This document shows positions 7,379-13,911 of a DNA stretch of 19,206 nucleotides, one piece after another. The stretch comes from an uncultured Collinsella sp. GTDB lineage: Bacteria; Actinomycetota; Coriobacteriia; Coriobacteriales; Coriobacteriaceae. The stretch lies in the NCBI GenBank assembly GCA_958421655.1, contig CATZMG010000043.1, forward strand, positions 1 to 19,206, written 5' to 3'. Every line of letters starts with the position of its first letter. Position 1 is the stretch's first letter. The notes beneath the pieces were generated by a model. It saw nothing but the letters and a program-made list of their open reading frames with translations. It had not been told where the DNA came from and did not search any database. The position numbers and the translations under genes are program-made.

Positions 7379-7392
7379 CGGTAAACGGTTGA
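7379..7392 (+). promoter_or_regulatory. cre-like motif upstream of cassette 1 lacI
   Basis: CGGTAAACGGTTGA fits the core of the CcpA catabolite-response consensus (AR-CG-N-WW), with mismatches at the ends. Related motifs precede the other two LacI genes and the EIIA gene. Binding protein not identified. Confidence 0.35.
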
Positions 7393-7461
7393 TTTATCAG
7401 TCAGGCAGGTAGTGTATGCTAGAACGCAAAAACAAGCGATGTAAAACCGACTGGAGAAGCA

Positions 7462-8472
7462 GTGGCAACGATGGACAAGAAAAATGTCTCAATGAATGAT
7501 GTGGCGATTGCCGCTGGTGTTTCTCTCAAGACGGTTTCGCGCGTGATTAACGAGCCCGATAGCGTGCGAGAGTCGACACGCGATAAGGTTCATTCGGCCA
7601 TGGAGGCGCTCGGGTTTCGAGCCAACTTTGCCGCGCGTTCGCTCAAGTTGGGCCGTTACGGGTGCATCGGCGTCGTGCTGTTCCACTTGTCGGGCGGTGC
7701 CGTGGACATGATCGACGGTATCGCCGATGCCGCCGAAGAGCGAGGCTTTGCTCTTACGATGATCAAAAAGCGGGCGGGGGAGAAGATGACCCTTGCCGAA
7801 GCGGCGCGTAGAATGTCGCAGCTCCCCGTCGACGGCATGATTTTCAACCTGCGCCAGATGGTCGATGACTTTGATACCTTTGAGGCGCCGAAAGACCTCA
7901 AGACGGTGATTATCACACCGATGGAACATCCTACCTGCTCTACCGTCAGTGACGACCAAGAGGGCGGCGCGCGCATGGCGTGCGAGTACTTCTTGAACCA
8001 CGGGCACAAGAACGTGTACTTCGTCTCTGGTAAGAAAGAATCACTGTCGAGCCAGTGCCGTATGAAAGGTTGGCGAGCGGCACTCGAGGCACGTGGCATT
8101 GAGCCGCCCGAGCCTCTGCAAGGCGATTGGAATGCGGATAGTGGCTATGCCGCGGGCCTTGTGCTTGCCGATAAGCCCGATTGCACGGCGGTCCTCGCTG
8201 CTAACGACTGCATGGCAAACGGCGTGATGATGGCTCTACGTGACAAAGGGCTCAATGTGCCCGACGACGTGTCCGTGATCGGCTTCGACGATGAGCTCTA
8301 CAAGACGATTCCCAACTCGATTCTGACGTCGGTGAAGTTTCGCCACCGCGAACTGGGCATCCGTGCGCTTAACGAGGTCGTCGCAGGTCTGGAAGCCCCG
8401 AGCTCCAGAAGCCGTACGCTCGTCTCGGGCGTGTTGGTCGAGCGTTCCAGCGTAAGGGATCTGCGGGCGTAG
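7462..8472 (+). CDS. LacI-family transcriptional repressor, cassette 1
   Basis: The 336-residue regulator probably represses the divergent permease/glycosidase pair until its sugar ligand is present. The N-terminal HTH (about residues 9-34) reads MNDVAIAAGVSLKTVSRVIN. The hinge helix FRANFAARSL (about 52-61) inserts in the minor groove at a central CG. A periplasmic-binding-protein-like sensor domain follows, with PVDGMIFN, GDWNADSGYAAG, LAANDCMANG and DDVSVIGFDDE. The start is GTG at 7462, with GGAG 5 nt upstream; the in-frame ATG three codons on has a worse spacing. The recognition helix residues (Ser-Leu-Lys-Thr) differ from those of the other two LacI proteins, matching the different operators. 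The inducer is unknown, probably a galactoside or its phosphate. It ends at a bidirectional terminator beyond repeat array B. Confidence 0.92.
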   Translation: MATMDKKNVSMNDVAIAAGVSLKTVSRVINEPDSVRESTRDKVHSAMEALGFRANFAARSLKLGRYGCIGVVLFHLSGGAVDMIDGIADAAEERGFALTMIKKRAGEKMTLAEAARRMSQLPVDGMIFNLRQMVDDFDTFEAPKDLKTVIITPMEHPTCSTVSDDQEGGARMACEYFLNHGHKNVYFVSGKKESLSSQCRMKGWRAALEARGIEPPEPLQGDWNADSGYAAGLVLADKPDCTAVLAANDCMANGVMMALRDKGLNVPDDVSVIGFDDELYKTIPNSILTSVKFRHRELGIRALNEVVAGLEAPSSRSRTLVSGVLVERSSVRDLRA

Positions 8473-8490
8473 ACGTGCTCGGCCTGCTCG

Positions 8491-8785
8491 TCTAAATCTG
8501 TAACAGGTGGGACCCGAAAACTCGGCTAGATGTTACAGATTTAGACAATTCGGCCCGGCTTATTCCGTTTGTCTCGATCTGTAACAGTTAGGAGTGAAAT
8601 GACCAGCCAGGTGTTACAGATCTAGATTGATTGGATTGACCCATCTGTTTGTCTCGATCTGTAACATCTAAGCGGTCAAAAGCGCTCTACATGTTACAGA
8701 TTGAGATTTTTGGCTTGGCCTGTGCGTTCACCTCGATCTGTAACAGCTGGGACCCAAAAACTCGGCTAGATGTTACAGATTAAGA
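8491..8785. repeat. Array B: four tandem 55-bp palindromic repeats
   Basis: Units lie at 8491-8545, 8572-8626, 8652-8706 and 8731-8785, with a period of 79-81 bp. All keep TGTAACA and TGTTACA at the inner ends of the arms. The first unit changed both outer arms together (TCTAAATC with GATTTAGA), so pairing is kept. Others carry one mismatch or wobble. Two centres (first and fourth) are nearly identical, GGGACCC then CTCGGCTAGA. The array lies between the convergent cassette 1 lacI and cassette 2 permease, 19 bp after the lacI stop. No gene is seen in this 413-bp gap. Confidence 0.93.
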
Positions 8786-8813
8786 TGAACAGGAGGACGG
8801 GTGCGGTCTAAAC

Positions 8814-8858
8814 AAAATGGCCCGCGCATCACGCATCGATGCACGGGCCATTTTTTTT
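8814..8858. terminator. Bidirectional intrinsic terminator between lacI 1 and permease 2
   Basis: AAAATGGCCCG (8814-8824) pairs perfectly with CGGGCCATTTT (8844-8854). An inner GCATC/GATGC stem is also possible. Eight Ts follow on the plus strand. On the minus strand the stem itself ends in TTTTGTTT. It can serve both convergent transcripts. Confidence 0.9.
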
Positions 8859-8885
8859 CTGCGAGCGGCAGGTGGCGTCAGCGTC

Positions 8886-10646
8886 TTATGCCTCGAGGTT
8901 TTCCTCGATCCAGGCGACGGCACCCTTGGGATCCTTAGTGAGGTCGATGTACTGTTTGCCCTTGGGCGACAGCAGCGTGATGCCCAGGCGGTCGGTGTCG
9001 GCCTTCATCTCGTTGTAATAGGTGCGAACCTGCGGAGCCAGGACGATGACGTTGTACTGGTCCATGATGGCGTAGTGGCTGCCGTAGGCACCGGCGTTGG
9101 CGGTAATGTCGATGCCCAGCTCGTCGGCGCCTTCCTTAAGCGCGTTGGCGAGCAGCGCAGAGGTGCCGGCGCCAGCGCACAGAACCAGAACCCTCAGATC
9201 CTTGCCCTTAAGGGCGGACGCAGCTGCGGAGGCCTCAGTGGCAGAAGCGGTCTCGACAACAGGAGCCTCAACGGCGGGGGCGGCAGCGGTCTTGACGGCC
9301 TTGGTCTCCTCGGCCTCTTCTTCGGCCAGGGTCTCGGCCTCCTGCTTGCACAGGACGTTGTCGTAGGCCTTGCAGAACGGGTAGTAGATTAAGAAGTCAA
9401 CGACTAGCAGGACGACAACCAGGACCAGAGAGATCGGCTGGAAGTTGGTGTCGATGAAGGTGCCGATCGGTCCGGGGAGTGCCCACGGCATGGCATAGAT
9501 AAAGCCGTTCATGCCCAAAAAGTCGATGAAGAACTTACCAATGAGGACGTTGGCCACGGGGGCAAACAGGAACGGGATCAGGAAGTACGGGTTGAGGATG
9601 ATGGGCGCGGCGAACAGCAGCGGTTCGTTGACGGCGAACATCACGGGTACGACAGAGGCTTTGCCGACGGCCTTGAGCTGCTTGGAGCGCATAAAGAGCA
9701 GGAAGATGATCGGGACAATGAACGTGGCGCCGGTGCCGCCGAGTTCGCCGATGTAGTTACCGAAGTTCTCGGTCAGGGCGAGGGCGGGGTGACCGCCGGC
9801 CTGCAGCGTGGCGAGGTTGGTGGTGATGTTGCCAAACAGCGCGGCGTTGAGGGCAGGCTTAACGACCGAGGGGCCGTGGATGCCCATGAACCAGAACAGC
9901 GGGATCATGAACCAGATGAGGGCGAGGCCGGCGTAGGAATCGGCAGCGGCGAACAGCGGGCTCACCAGCGTGGAGATGACGTTGGCAAACGGGACGGCCA
10001 AGCAGGTGCGGCAGATAACGTCGATGACGGCGACAAACAGGATGGAGAAGCTGAAGGCGAAGATGTCGCGGAAGTTCTGGGCGATGGCGCCGGGGACTTC
10101 TTTGGGCAGCTTGATGGTGATGTCTCGCTTAATGCAGAAGGCATAGATGTTGACCGTGGCAAATGCGGCGACAAAGGAGCTCAGTAGGCCCTTGGTGCCC
10201 ATGTTGTCGGTAAAGAACACCGAGACATCGGCGCCGTCGATCTTGGCACTCGTCTGGGTAACGGCCAAGATGAGCATAGCGCACATGGCGGCGACCATGG
10301 TGCTCGTGGCGTTGATGGCCTTGCCGGCAGGCATGCGGCGGTTCTTGGAGCCGGTCAGCGCGCTTGCGGTGGTGCCGGCGACCATGATGCCCACGACGCC
10401 CATCGTGAAGTTGTAAACCTTGTTGCAGAAGTTCACGACGTCGACGCTCCACCAGTCGGGCAGCGTAAAGCCGCCGACCGTGGCGACAACGCCCGGCAGG
10501 GTCGAAATAAGCAGGAAGACAGAAGAAGACAGGATGATGGGCATTGCTGCCAAAAAGCCGTCTTTAATGGCCTGAAGGTAGATGTTCTTAGAGACCTTGT
10601 CGAAGTACGGCTGACCTTTCTCCAAGAACTTAACGATCGATTCCAT
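8886..10646 (-). CDS. Lactose/cellobiose-family PTS permease EIICB (LacE-like), cassette 2
   Basis: The 586-residue membrane permease is paralogous to the cassette 1 protein and closely similar along its length (IYLQAIKDGFL, NRRMPAGK, KLPKEVPGAIAQNFRD). The EIIC domain carries GIHGPS with His257, GGTGAT near 303 and NEPLLFAAP with Glu341. A short Glu/Ala-rich linker (about 440-480) precedes EIIB, with phospho-cysteine Cys490 in VLVLCAGAGTSA. GAGGAG lies 8 nt before the ATG. Unlike the other two cassettes, this gene follows the GH1 gene, after a 176-bp gap holding a strong hairpin. Its expression may therefore depend on readthrough from the GH1 promoter or on an internal promoter I could not identify. 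The lower conservation of inner loops relative to cassette 3 suggests a different substrate, which cannot be named from sequence. Confidence 0.93.
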   Translation of the reverse strand: MESIVKFLEKGQPYFDKVSKNIYLQAIKDGFLAAMPIILSSSVFLLISTLPGVVATVGGFTLPDWWSVDVVNFCNKVYNFTMGVVGIMVAGTTASALTGSKNRRMPAGKAINATSTMVAAMCAMLILAVTQTSAKIDGADVSVFFTDNMGTKGLLSSFVAAFATVNIYAFCIKRDITIKLPKEVPGAIAQNFRDIFAFSFSILFVAVIDVICRTCLAVPFANVISTLVSPLFAAADSYAGLALIWFMIPLFWFMGIHGPSVVKPALNAALFGNITTNLATLQAGGHPALALTENFGNYIGELGGTGATFIVPIIFLLFMRSKQLKAVGKASVVPVMFAVNEPLLFAAPIILNPYFLIPFLFAPVANVLIGKFFIDFLGMNGFIYAMPWALPGPIGTFIDTNFQPISLVLVVVLLVVDFLIYYPFCKAYDNVLCKQEAETLAEEEAEETKAVKTAAAPAVEAPVVETASATEASAAASALKGKDLRVLVLCAGAGTSALLANALKEGADELGIDITANAGAYGSHYAIMDQYNVIVLAPQVRTYYNEMKADTDRLGITLLSPKGKQYIDLTKDPKGAVAWIEENLEA

Positions 10647-10754
10647 AGTTCACGCTCCTCTTTGCATGAAATCTTAATGGCATGGACGTTGAAAACCTAT
10701 ATGGTCTCCCGCTTGCTAAAAGCCCGGGTGCAGGCGGGGTCGGTCCCAGGGGGA

Positions 10755-10801
10755 GAGAGGGGAGCGGCTGGGTTTGTATCGCATAGGGCCGCTCCCCTCT
10801 C
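10755..10801 (-). other. Intercistronic hairpin, cassette 2
   Basis: GAGAGGGGAGCGGC (10755-10768) and GCCGCTCCCCTCTC (10788-10801) form a perfect 14-bp stem with a 19-nt loop. No T tract follows on either strand. It lies 21 bp after the GH1 stop and about 108 bp before the permease start. It may protect the GH1 3' end or set the ratio between the two products (inference). Confidence 0.75.
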
Positions 10802-10822
10802 GGGGGAAAGCGAGGCGATGCG

Positions 10823-12271
10823 CTACTGCGCGTCCGCCATAGTGTCGGCGAGCTCCTTGTACCAGAGTGCCGACTGCTTGATGTAGCGTTTTTGCGTGTC
10901 GAAGTCGATGTAGAACAGGCCGTAGCGCTTGTTATAGCCGTTGGCCCACGAGAACTGGTCCTGCAGGCTCCAGATAAAGTAGCCCTGGACGTCGACGCCC
11001 TCGGCGCGCGCCCGGAGCACCTTCTCCATGTGCTGGTCGACAAAGTCGATGCGCTCGGGATCGGCGACGATGCCGTTTGCGTCGGGCTCGGGGTCCTTGT
11101 GGCCCAGGCCGTTTTCGGTGATATAGATGACGGGGAGGTTGGGATAGGTGGCGCTGATGTGCTTGAGCGTGTCGTAGAGGCCTTGCGGGTAGATGAGCCA
11201 ATCCCAGTCGGTGGTGGGGATACCCGGCATATCGACCTGCTGCCCGACGCCCTTAAACTTAAAGCACGAGGTGCCCTTGTCTCCGGTGCCGTTAAAGCTG
11301 TTGGTGGACTCGCCATCGTAGGCGGCGATAAACGCCGACTGATAGTAGTTGAGGCCGAACATATCGTTGCGGGGCGCCGCCTTGGCGAGCTCCTCCATGT
11401 CGCTGTCCTCAACCGTAAGCGTGGCGTTGTTGGCACGCAGAATCTCGTTGATGAGTGAGAGGGTGCGCGCGGAGTAGTGACCCAGGAAGGCGCCGTCCAT
11501 GATGAAGTCGGTGTAGAAGGCGTTGTACAGGTCGGCGGCGTGCTGGTCGGCGGGCGAGTCTGTGGCAGGATATGCCGGCGTCAGGACGTTGACCATGCCA
11601 ATGCGTCCGCCCAGGTGCTCGGTCTCGTCAAGATCCTTATACAGGTTGACGGCGCGGGCGTGGGCAACGAGCTCGTTGTGCTGGCTCTGGATGCCGCTCG
11701 TCACATCAAAGTGATGGTTGGGCGGGAAGTTGCCTTGGATGTATTGGGAGTGCGAGAGGCTGATGAGCTCGTTGATGGTGAACCAATTCTTGACCTCGCG
11801 GAACTCGCGGAAGCAGAACTCGGCATAGCGCACATAGGCGTCGACGGTCTTGCGGTTGAGCCAGTCGCCCTGGTTGAACAGGGCGGCGGGGGAGTCAAAG
11901 TGATGCAGGGACACATAGGGCTCGACGCCATACTTTTTGCAGCAGGCGAACAGCTCGTGGTAGTGCTTAACGCCCTCGGCGAGGGGCTCGGCATCGTCGC
12001 CGTTGGGGAAGATGCGGGTCCAGGCGATGGACACACGGATGGCGTTGAGTCCATGCTCGGCAGAAAGGCGGATATCCTCCTCGTAGCGGTTGTAGAAATC
12101 ACTGGCCGGGTCGGGCAAAAAGCGACCCTGGGCGACAAGGTAATCGTCCCACATGGTCTTACCCTTGCCTGCCACCTTCGTGGAACCTTCCGTTTGGTAC
12201 GCGGCGGTTGCGGCGCCCCAAACAAAGCCCTTCGGCAGCTGCTGTACGCGGTTTAGCAAAGACATATGCAT
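10823..12271 (-). CDS. GH1 6-phospho-beta-galactosidase (LacG-like), cassette 2
   Basis: The 482-residue cytoplasmic glycosidase is the most divergent of the three here. Landmarks: FVWGAATAAYQTEG near residue 16, HHFDSP near 123, WFTINE with acid/base Glu168 (Ile replaces the usual Phe of TFNE), YITENG with nucleophile Glu386, and phosphate site SWANGYNKRY (441-450: Ser441, Lys448, Tyr450). Trp442 again favours 6-phospho-galactosides. It is first in its operon, next to the LacI operators, with the permease gene behind it. Two ATGs compete: 12271 has AGAGGG only 3 nt away, while the ATG at 12265 is about 9 nt from it and may be the real start (480 residues). Substitutions around the aglycone side (NELISLSHSQYIQG) suggest a different leaving group from the other two (inference). 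Confidence 0.9.
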   Translation of the reverse strand: MHMSLLNRVQQLPKGFVWGAATAAYQTEGSTKVAGKGKTMWDDYLVAQGRFLPDPASDFYNRYEEDIRLSAEHGLNAIRVSIAWTRIFPNGDDAEPLAEGVKHYHELFACCKKYGVEPYVSLHHFDSPAALFNQGDWLNRKTVDAYVRYAEFCFREFREVKNWFTINELISLSHSQYIQGNFPPNHHFDVTSGIQSQHNELVAHARAVNLYKDLDETEHLGGRIGMVNVLTPAYPATDSPADQHAADLYNAFYTDFIMDGAFLGHYSARTLSLINEILRANNATLTVEDSDMEELAKAAPRNDMFGLNYYQSAFIAAYDGESTNSFNGTGDKGTSCFKFKGVGQQVDMPGIPTTDWDWLIYPQGLYDTLKHISATYPNLPVIYITENGLGHKDPEPDANGIVADPERIDFVDQHMEKVLRARAEGVDVQGYFIWSLQDQFSWANGYNKRYGLFYIDFDTQKRYIKQSALWYKELADTMADAQ

Positions 12272-12384
12272 ACACCCTCTCGTCTCGCTGTTCGATATTG
12301 TGCGTTTGCGCTCAGGAGGCTCCCTGGTTAGCGTTCAGCGGTGAAAAAGCCCGATAAACACTATCTTAAAATGATTAGAACCAA

Positions 12385-12402
12385 AATGAGCACGTGAACA
12401 TT
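12385..12402. promoter_or_regulatory. Operator 1 of cassette 2 LacI
   Basis: AATGAGCACGTGAACATT is an imperfect palindrome with a central CG, the LacI-family pattern. It is one of three copies of TGAGCACGTKA found only in this gap. Confidence 0.65.
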
Positions 12403-12406
12403 TGAC

Positions 12407-12424
12407 AATGAGCACGTTAACATC
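12407..12424. promoter_or_regulatory. Operator 2 of cassette 2 LacI
   Basis: AATGAGCACGTTAACATC repeats operator 1 with its centre 22 bp away, two DNA turns, so two dimers could sit on the same face. It lies about 140 bp before the GH1 start. Confidence 0.65.
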
Positions 12425-12462
12425 CGGCTGGGATGTATAGAAACAAAACAACTTCAAACAGC

Positions 12463-12496
12463 CGCGAACGGTTGTATTTGTTCGGTAAGCGGTTTT
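12463..12496 (+). promoter_or_regulatory. Two cre-like motifs upstream of cassette 2 lacI
   Basis: CGCGAACGGTTGTA (12463-12476) and CGGTAAGCGGTTTT (12483-12496) share the AR-CG-G-TT core of the CcpA catabolite-response consensus. They lie 20 bp apart, just upstream of the -35 of lacI 2. The second closely matches the motif before lacI 1. Confidence 0.35.
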
Positions 12497-12498
12497 GA

Positions 12499-12528
12499 TT
12501 GACAGAAGTTTTCATGTTGTGGTATATG
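12499..12528 (+). promoter_or_regulatory. Promoter of cassette 2 lacI
   Basis: TTGACA (12499-12504), an 18-bp spacer and TATATG (12523-12528) form a good housekeeping promoter. The predicted transcription start near 12535 abuts operator 3, which suggests autorepression. Confidence 0.65.
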
Positions 12529-12538
12529 GCTCGGGTAT

Positions 12539-12556
12539 CATGAGCACGTTATCGAT
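12539..12556. promoter_or_regulatory. Operator 3 of cassette 2 LacI (autoregulatory)
   Basis: CATGAGCACGTTATCGAT shares TGAGCACGTT with operators 1 and 2 and lies directly after the lacI 2 promoter. Spacing to operators 1-2 is about 130-155 bp, compatible with DNA looping (inference). Confidence 0.55.
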
Positions 12557-12606
12557 GTATGTACGATGCGCCATGGGCGCGGGGAATAGTTGGGAAGCAG
12601 GTTAGC

Positions 12607-13644
12607 GTGGAAGGCATGGCTCAGCAGACAAGGAATGGTCATTCGGCGAGCGCGGCAGAGGTTGCGGCGCTCGCTGGCGTGAGCCGCCAGACTGTGTCTC
12701 GCGTGGTCAACGGTATGCCCAACGTGACGGAAAAGACGCGCAAGCGTGTGCTGGCCGCCATGGAAGAGCTGGGCTTTCGTCCCAATTTTGCTGGAGCGGC
12801 GTTGCGCGGCGGGTCGTATCGTTCTATTGGCCTGTGCATGTACAACATCACACGTGTCGGTAACCTGGCGACGCTCGAGGGTATCATGCAAGCGGCGCGC
12901 GAGCACGATTTTGCCGTCACTATGATCGAGATGGGCGGCGACAAGCCCTATACACTTGCCGATGCCTCGCGCCGCATGGTCGAGCGACCCGTCGACGGCA
13001 TGATTCTCAACATGAACCGCATGGCTCCCGATTTTGAGGAGTTTGTTCCCCAGCCGGGAGTGCGAACGGTCATCCTGTCCATGTATGCGCATCCGCGCTG
13101 CACGACGATCGACTCCGACCAGTATGGTTCGTGCGAGCTGTTGACCAATTATCTGCTGGAACATGGTCACTCGAATATGCGGTTTGTGGCGGGTCCGGAA
13201 AACTCGATTTCCTCGCGTTTTCGTGAGGCCGGTTGGCGCGATACGCTGGGTCGTGCTCATGTCGATGCCGCTCCGATGCTGCGTGGCGATTGGAGTGCGG
13301 ACAGTGGGTACGCCATGGGCGAGCGGATTGCGGCCGAGGTGCTTGCCGGCGGGTCGCAGGCGCCGACTGCCGTGCTTGCGGCAAATGACCAGATGGCGCT
13401 GGGCGTTATCGCCGCGCTCGAGAATGCGGGCCTGTCCGTGCCCGACGACGTGAGCGTGGTTGGTATCGACGACGCACTCGAGGGACTTGTTCCTCACAAT
13501 CGGCTGACGACGCTGCGATTTGATTTGCGCGGTGTCGGTAAGCTTGCGTTTGAGGCGGCGATTGGAGAGAGCTCGTCTATCGAGGCGATTCATGTGCCGA
13601 GTACGCTGGTCGAACGCTCGACTGTTAGGGACATACGGGGTTAG
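12607..13644 (+). CDS. LacI-family transcriptional repressor, cassette 2
   Basis: From GTG 12607 the product has 345 residues. HTH AAEVAALAGVSRQTVSRVVN lies near residues 17-36, hinge helix FRPNFAGAAL near 54-64. A sugar-binding sensor follows with RPVDGMILNMNRM, GDWSADSGYAMG, LAANDQMALG and DDVSVVGIDD. It should control the divergent GH1-permease pair and itself through the TGAGCACGTTA operators. The frame opens at ATG 12559, but that lies only about 24 bp after the predicted transcription start and lacks a ribosome site. GTG 12607 has AGG 5-6 nt upstream. ATG 12616, with GGAAGG almost touching it, is a further option. The proteins of cassettes 2 and 3 resemble each other more than either resembles that of cassette 1 (MYNITRVGNL against MFNITGTGNL). 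Confidence 0.9.
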   Translation: MEGMAQQTRNGHSASAAEVAALAGVSRQTVSRVVNGMPNVTEKTRKRVLAAMEELGFRPNFAGAALRGGSYRSIGLCMYNITRVGNLATLEGIMQAAREHDFAVTMIEMGGDKPYTLADASRRMVERPVDGMILNMNRMAPDFEEFVPQPGVRTVILSMYAHPRCTTIDSDQYGSCELLTNYLLEHGHSNMRFVAGPENSISSRFREAGWRDTLGRAHVDAAPMLRGDWSADSGYAMGERIAAEVLAGGSQAPTAVLAANDQMALGVIAALENAGLSVPDDVSVVGIDDALEGLVPHNRLTTLRFDLRGVGKLAFEAAIGESSSIEAIHVPSTLVERSTVRDIRG

Positions 13645-13659
13645 GTCCTACTCCGTTTG

Positions 13660-13795
13660 TCTCGATTTGTAACAGGTAGACGGTCAAAAGCGGGCTACGT
13701 GTTACAGATTTAGATTCTTCGGAAAGAGCAATCCTGTTCGTCTCAATCTGTAACAGCTAGGACCAAAAAACTCGGCTAGATGTTACAGATCGAGA
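13660..13795. repeat. Array C: two tandem 55-bp palindromic repeats
   Basis: Units lie at 13660-13714 and 13741-13795, 81 bp apart. They have the same arms as arrays A and B, with invariant TGTAACA and TGTTACA. The second unit is bordered by GTTCG on the left and CAAACG on the right, extending the palindrome. The first centre (GGTAGACGGTCAAAAGCGGG) combines parts of the centres seen in arrays A and B. It starts 15 bp after the lacI 2 stop and lies before the cassette 3 terminator. Confidence 0.93.
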
Positions 13796-13815
13796 CAAAC
13801 GGCTCCCGACCAGCC

Positions 13816-13865
13816 CAAAAACAAAAAGACCGGGGGCGGCGCGCCGTGTGACGTGCCGCCCCCGG
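13816..13865 (-). terminator. Intrinsic terminator of cassette 3
   Basis: CCGGGGGCGGC (13830-13840) pairs perfectly with GCCGCCCCCGG (13855-13865). On the minus strand it is followed by TCTTTTTGTTTTT. It lies 46 bp after the lacG stop. Confidence 0.92.
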
Positions 13866-13911
13866 CTGAGAAATGGGGACAGGTTGTGTGAGCGGGCAAC
13901 CCCGCCAGCCA

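Noticed and set aside
8491..8785. CRISPR array
   Set aside because: The period is regular, but the repeats are 55-bp long palindromes with variable centres, and the 25-bp spacers are themselves partly conserved between units. No cas genes are present.
10755..10801. Intrinsic terminator between GH1 and permease of cassette 2
   Set aside because: The stem is perfect, but no T tract follows on either strand, so it was called an intercistronic hairpin.
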